Below, in pieces: positions 6,110-6,855 of a stretch of 6,855 nucleotides of DNA; positions within the stretch are counted from its first letter, which is position 1, and every line of letters begins with the position of its first letter. Both the position numbers and the translations under genes were made by a program. The notes under the pieces are model-generated. The model saw only the letters and a program-made list of their open reading frames with translations, was not told where the DNA came from and did no database searches. Source of the DNA: Thermoplasmata archaeon (GTDB taxonomy: Archaea; Thermoplasmatota; SW-10-69-26); assembly GCA_003561665.1 (NCBI GenBank), contig PWVY01000122.1:1-6855 (forward strand). The letters run 5' to 3'.

Positions 6110-6855
6110 ATGAGGCTTGTAACCCTGATGATCGCGTTGGCGATGCTGACCGTGGGCGTGCCCGCGGTTTACGCACACCACGCGGAGATAGAGGAGGAGG
6201 AAGAACGCTGGCATGGACACATCGATGTGAGTGACGCTCACGCCCAACCCGGCTGGTGGGCGATGGACGAGCTCGATGAAGAACCTGTCTGGATCTTCCT
6301 GGACGAGGGCAAGGATGTCACCTTGACCGTGAACACGACCGGTGCCGTCGTCGGTGCCGTGGACATCTTCGAGCGCCCCGATGATGGGGGCCACTTCACG
6401 CCTGAATGTCCCCAAAACAACGTTGGCGACATCTATCCCGAGGGCAACATCTTCGAAGACATCGGACGCATCCAAGACTTCGGACCCCAGATGGAGCCTG
6501 TCCTCCCTGAGCTTGTGGGCGACAACGATGACGCCACAGCCTCCTTGTCGGGGAGCGAGAAGTTCGAGCTGGGTGACGTCGAGGAAGAACTCCTTATCGC
6601 TGTGTCCCCGCGGATCGGTCTCAACAACACGGTCGCACAAGACGCATTCGGAGGCGCCAACCTGACATACAGCGTCGTGGGTGAAAGGCTACAAGGTGCC
6701 GGTGATTTGAACCAAGACTTCGTCGGCGATGAGCCGGTGGAGACCGACGAGTGGGTTCAGCCGTTGGAACCATGGTGGACGATCGACCACCTGACGAACA
6801 ACTGCTTGCACGTGCCTCTTCCCGGGTTCCTGGACCTCACCGACATCGTGGATGA
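6110..6855 (+). CDS. Secreted acidic protein of unknown function (C-terminus outside the window)
   Basis: The first 248 residues of a protein that runs past the window end. Residues 1-22 are a Sec-type signal peptide: a short basic start (MRL), a hydrophobic core with ALAMLTVGVPA, and a VYA cleavage site before HH. The mature protein begins with a His/Glu-rich stretch and is strongly acidic, with Trp-rich spots (PGWWAMD, EPWWTID). It has two visible cysteines (about residues 104 and 234) that could pair, and three N-glycosylation sequons (NTT, NNT, NLT), consistent with a surface or exported glycoprotein. The stretch WIFLDEGKDVTLTVNTTGAV resembles a strand pair of beta-sandwich domains such as PPC, but too weakly to name a domain. 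No catalytic motif was recognised. The gene has its own strong TATA box and Shine-Dalgarno and is divergent from the HTH regulator. A C-terminal membrane anchor cannot be judged because the end is missing. Confidence 0.85.
   Translation, partial: MRLVTLMIALAMLTVGVPAVYAHHAEIEEEEERWHGHIDVSDAHAQPGWWAMDELDEEPVWIFLDEGKDVTLTVNTTGAVVGAVDIFERPDDGGHFTPECPQNNVGDIYPEGNIFEDIGRIQDFGPQMEPVLPELVGDNDDATASLSGSEKFELGDVEEELLIAVSPRIGLNNTVAQDAFGGANLTYSVVGERLQGAGDLNQDFVGDEPVETDEWVQPLEPWWTIDHLTNNCLHVPLPGFLDLTDIVD

Noticed and set aside
5990..6640. 216-codon antisense frame covering the divergent promoter and the secreted-protein gene
   Set aside because: It crosses the strong TATA box and Shine-Dalgarno of the plus-strand gene, whose signal peptide and composition look genuine. 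It has no start context or domain of its own.

Overview
The window looks like chromosomal DNA from a GC-rich archaeon, probably euryarchaeal and possibly of the uncultured Thermoplasmatota kind. The evidence is three archaeal TATA-type promoters, Shine-Dalgarno motifs, and a gene for the archaea-specific family of about 320-residue XRE-type HTH regulators. The lineage beyond 'archaeon' is inference. No RNA gene, mobile element, CRISPR array or rearrangement is visible.

Layout: (1) 2-589, plus strand: the C-terminal 195 residues of an ArsA/Get3-type ATPase whose start lies outside the window. (2) 586-1593, plus: a second ArsA-type ATPase, overlapping the first by four bases. Its best start is a non-standard ATA codon behind a well-placed GGAGG. 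(3) 1682-4879, plus: a 1065-residue flavoprotein behind its own TATA-like box. (4) 4927-5901, minus and convergent with gene 3: the archaeal HTH regulator. (5) 6110-6855, plus and divergent from gene 4: a secreted, acidic protein of unknown function, cut by the window end. The divergent 5911-6109 region carries a TATA box for each side and two short dyads. The 4880-4926 gap holds no convincing terminator.

The two ATPases resemble the paired Get3-like proteins best known from actinobacteria (the Rv3679/Rv3680 type). They probably form an asymmetric heterodimer, because the second lacks the usual signature lysine of its deviant Walker A motif.

The most unusual gene is the flavoprotein. It keeps the layout of a GlcD-HdrD/GlpC-type fusion (FAD oxidase, then an iron-sulfur/CCG module), but the middle module has lost all but one of its cysteines. 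A 40-residue acidic insert separates its two CCG-like halves. An intact plant-type [2Fe-2S] ferredoxin domain sits at the C-terminus. This suggests that the original 4Fe-4S/heterodisulfide-reductase electron path was abandoned and a single 2Fe-2S centre put in its place. Whether the ATPase pair and the flavoprotein share a pathway cannot be decided from this window.
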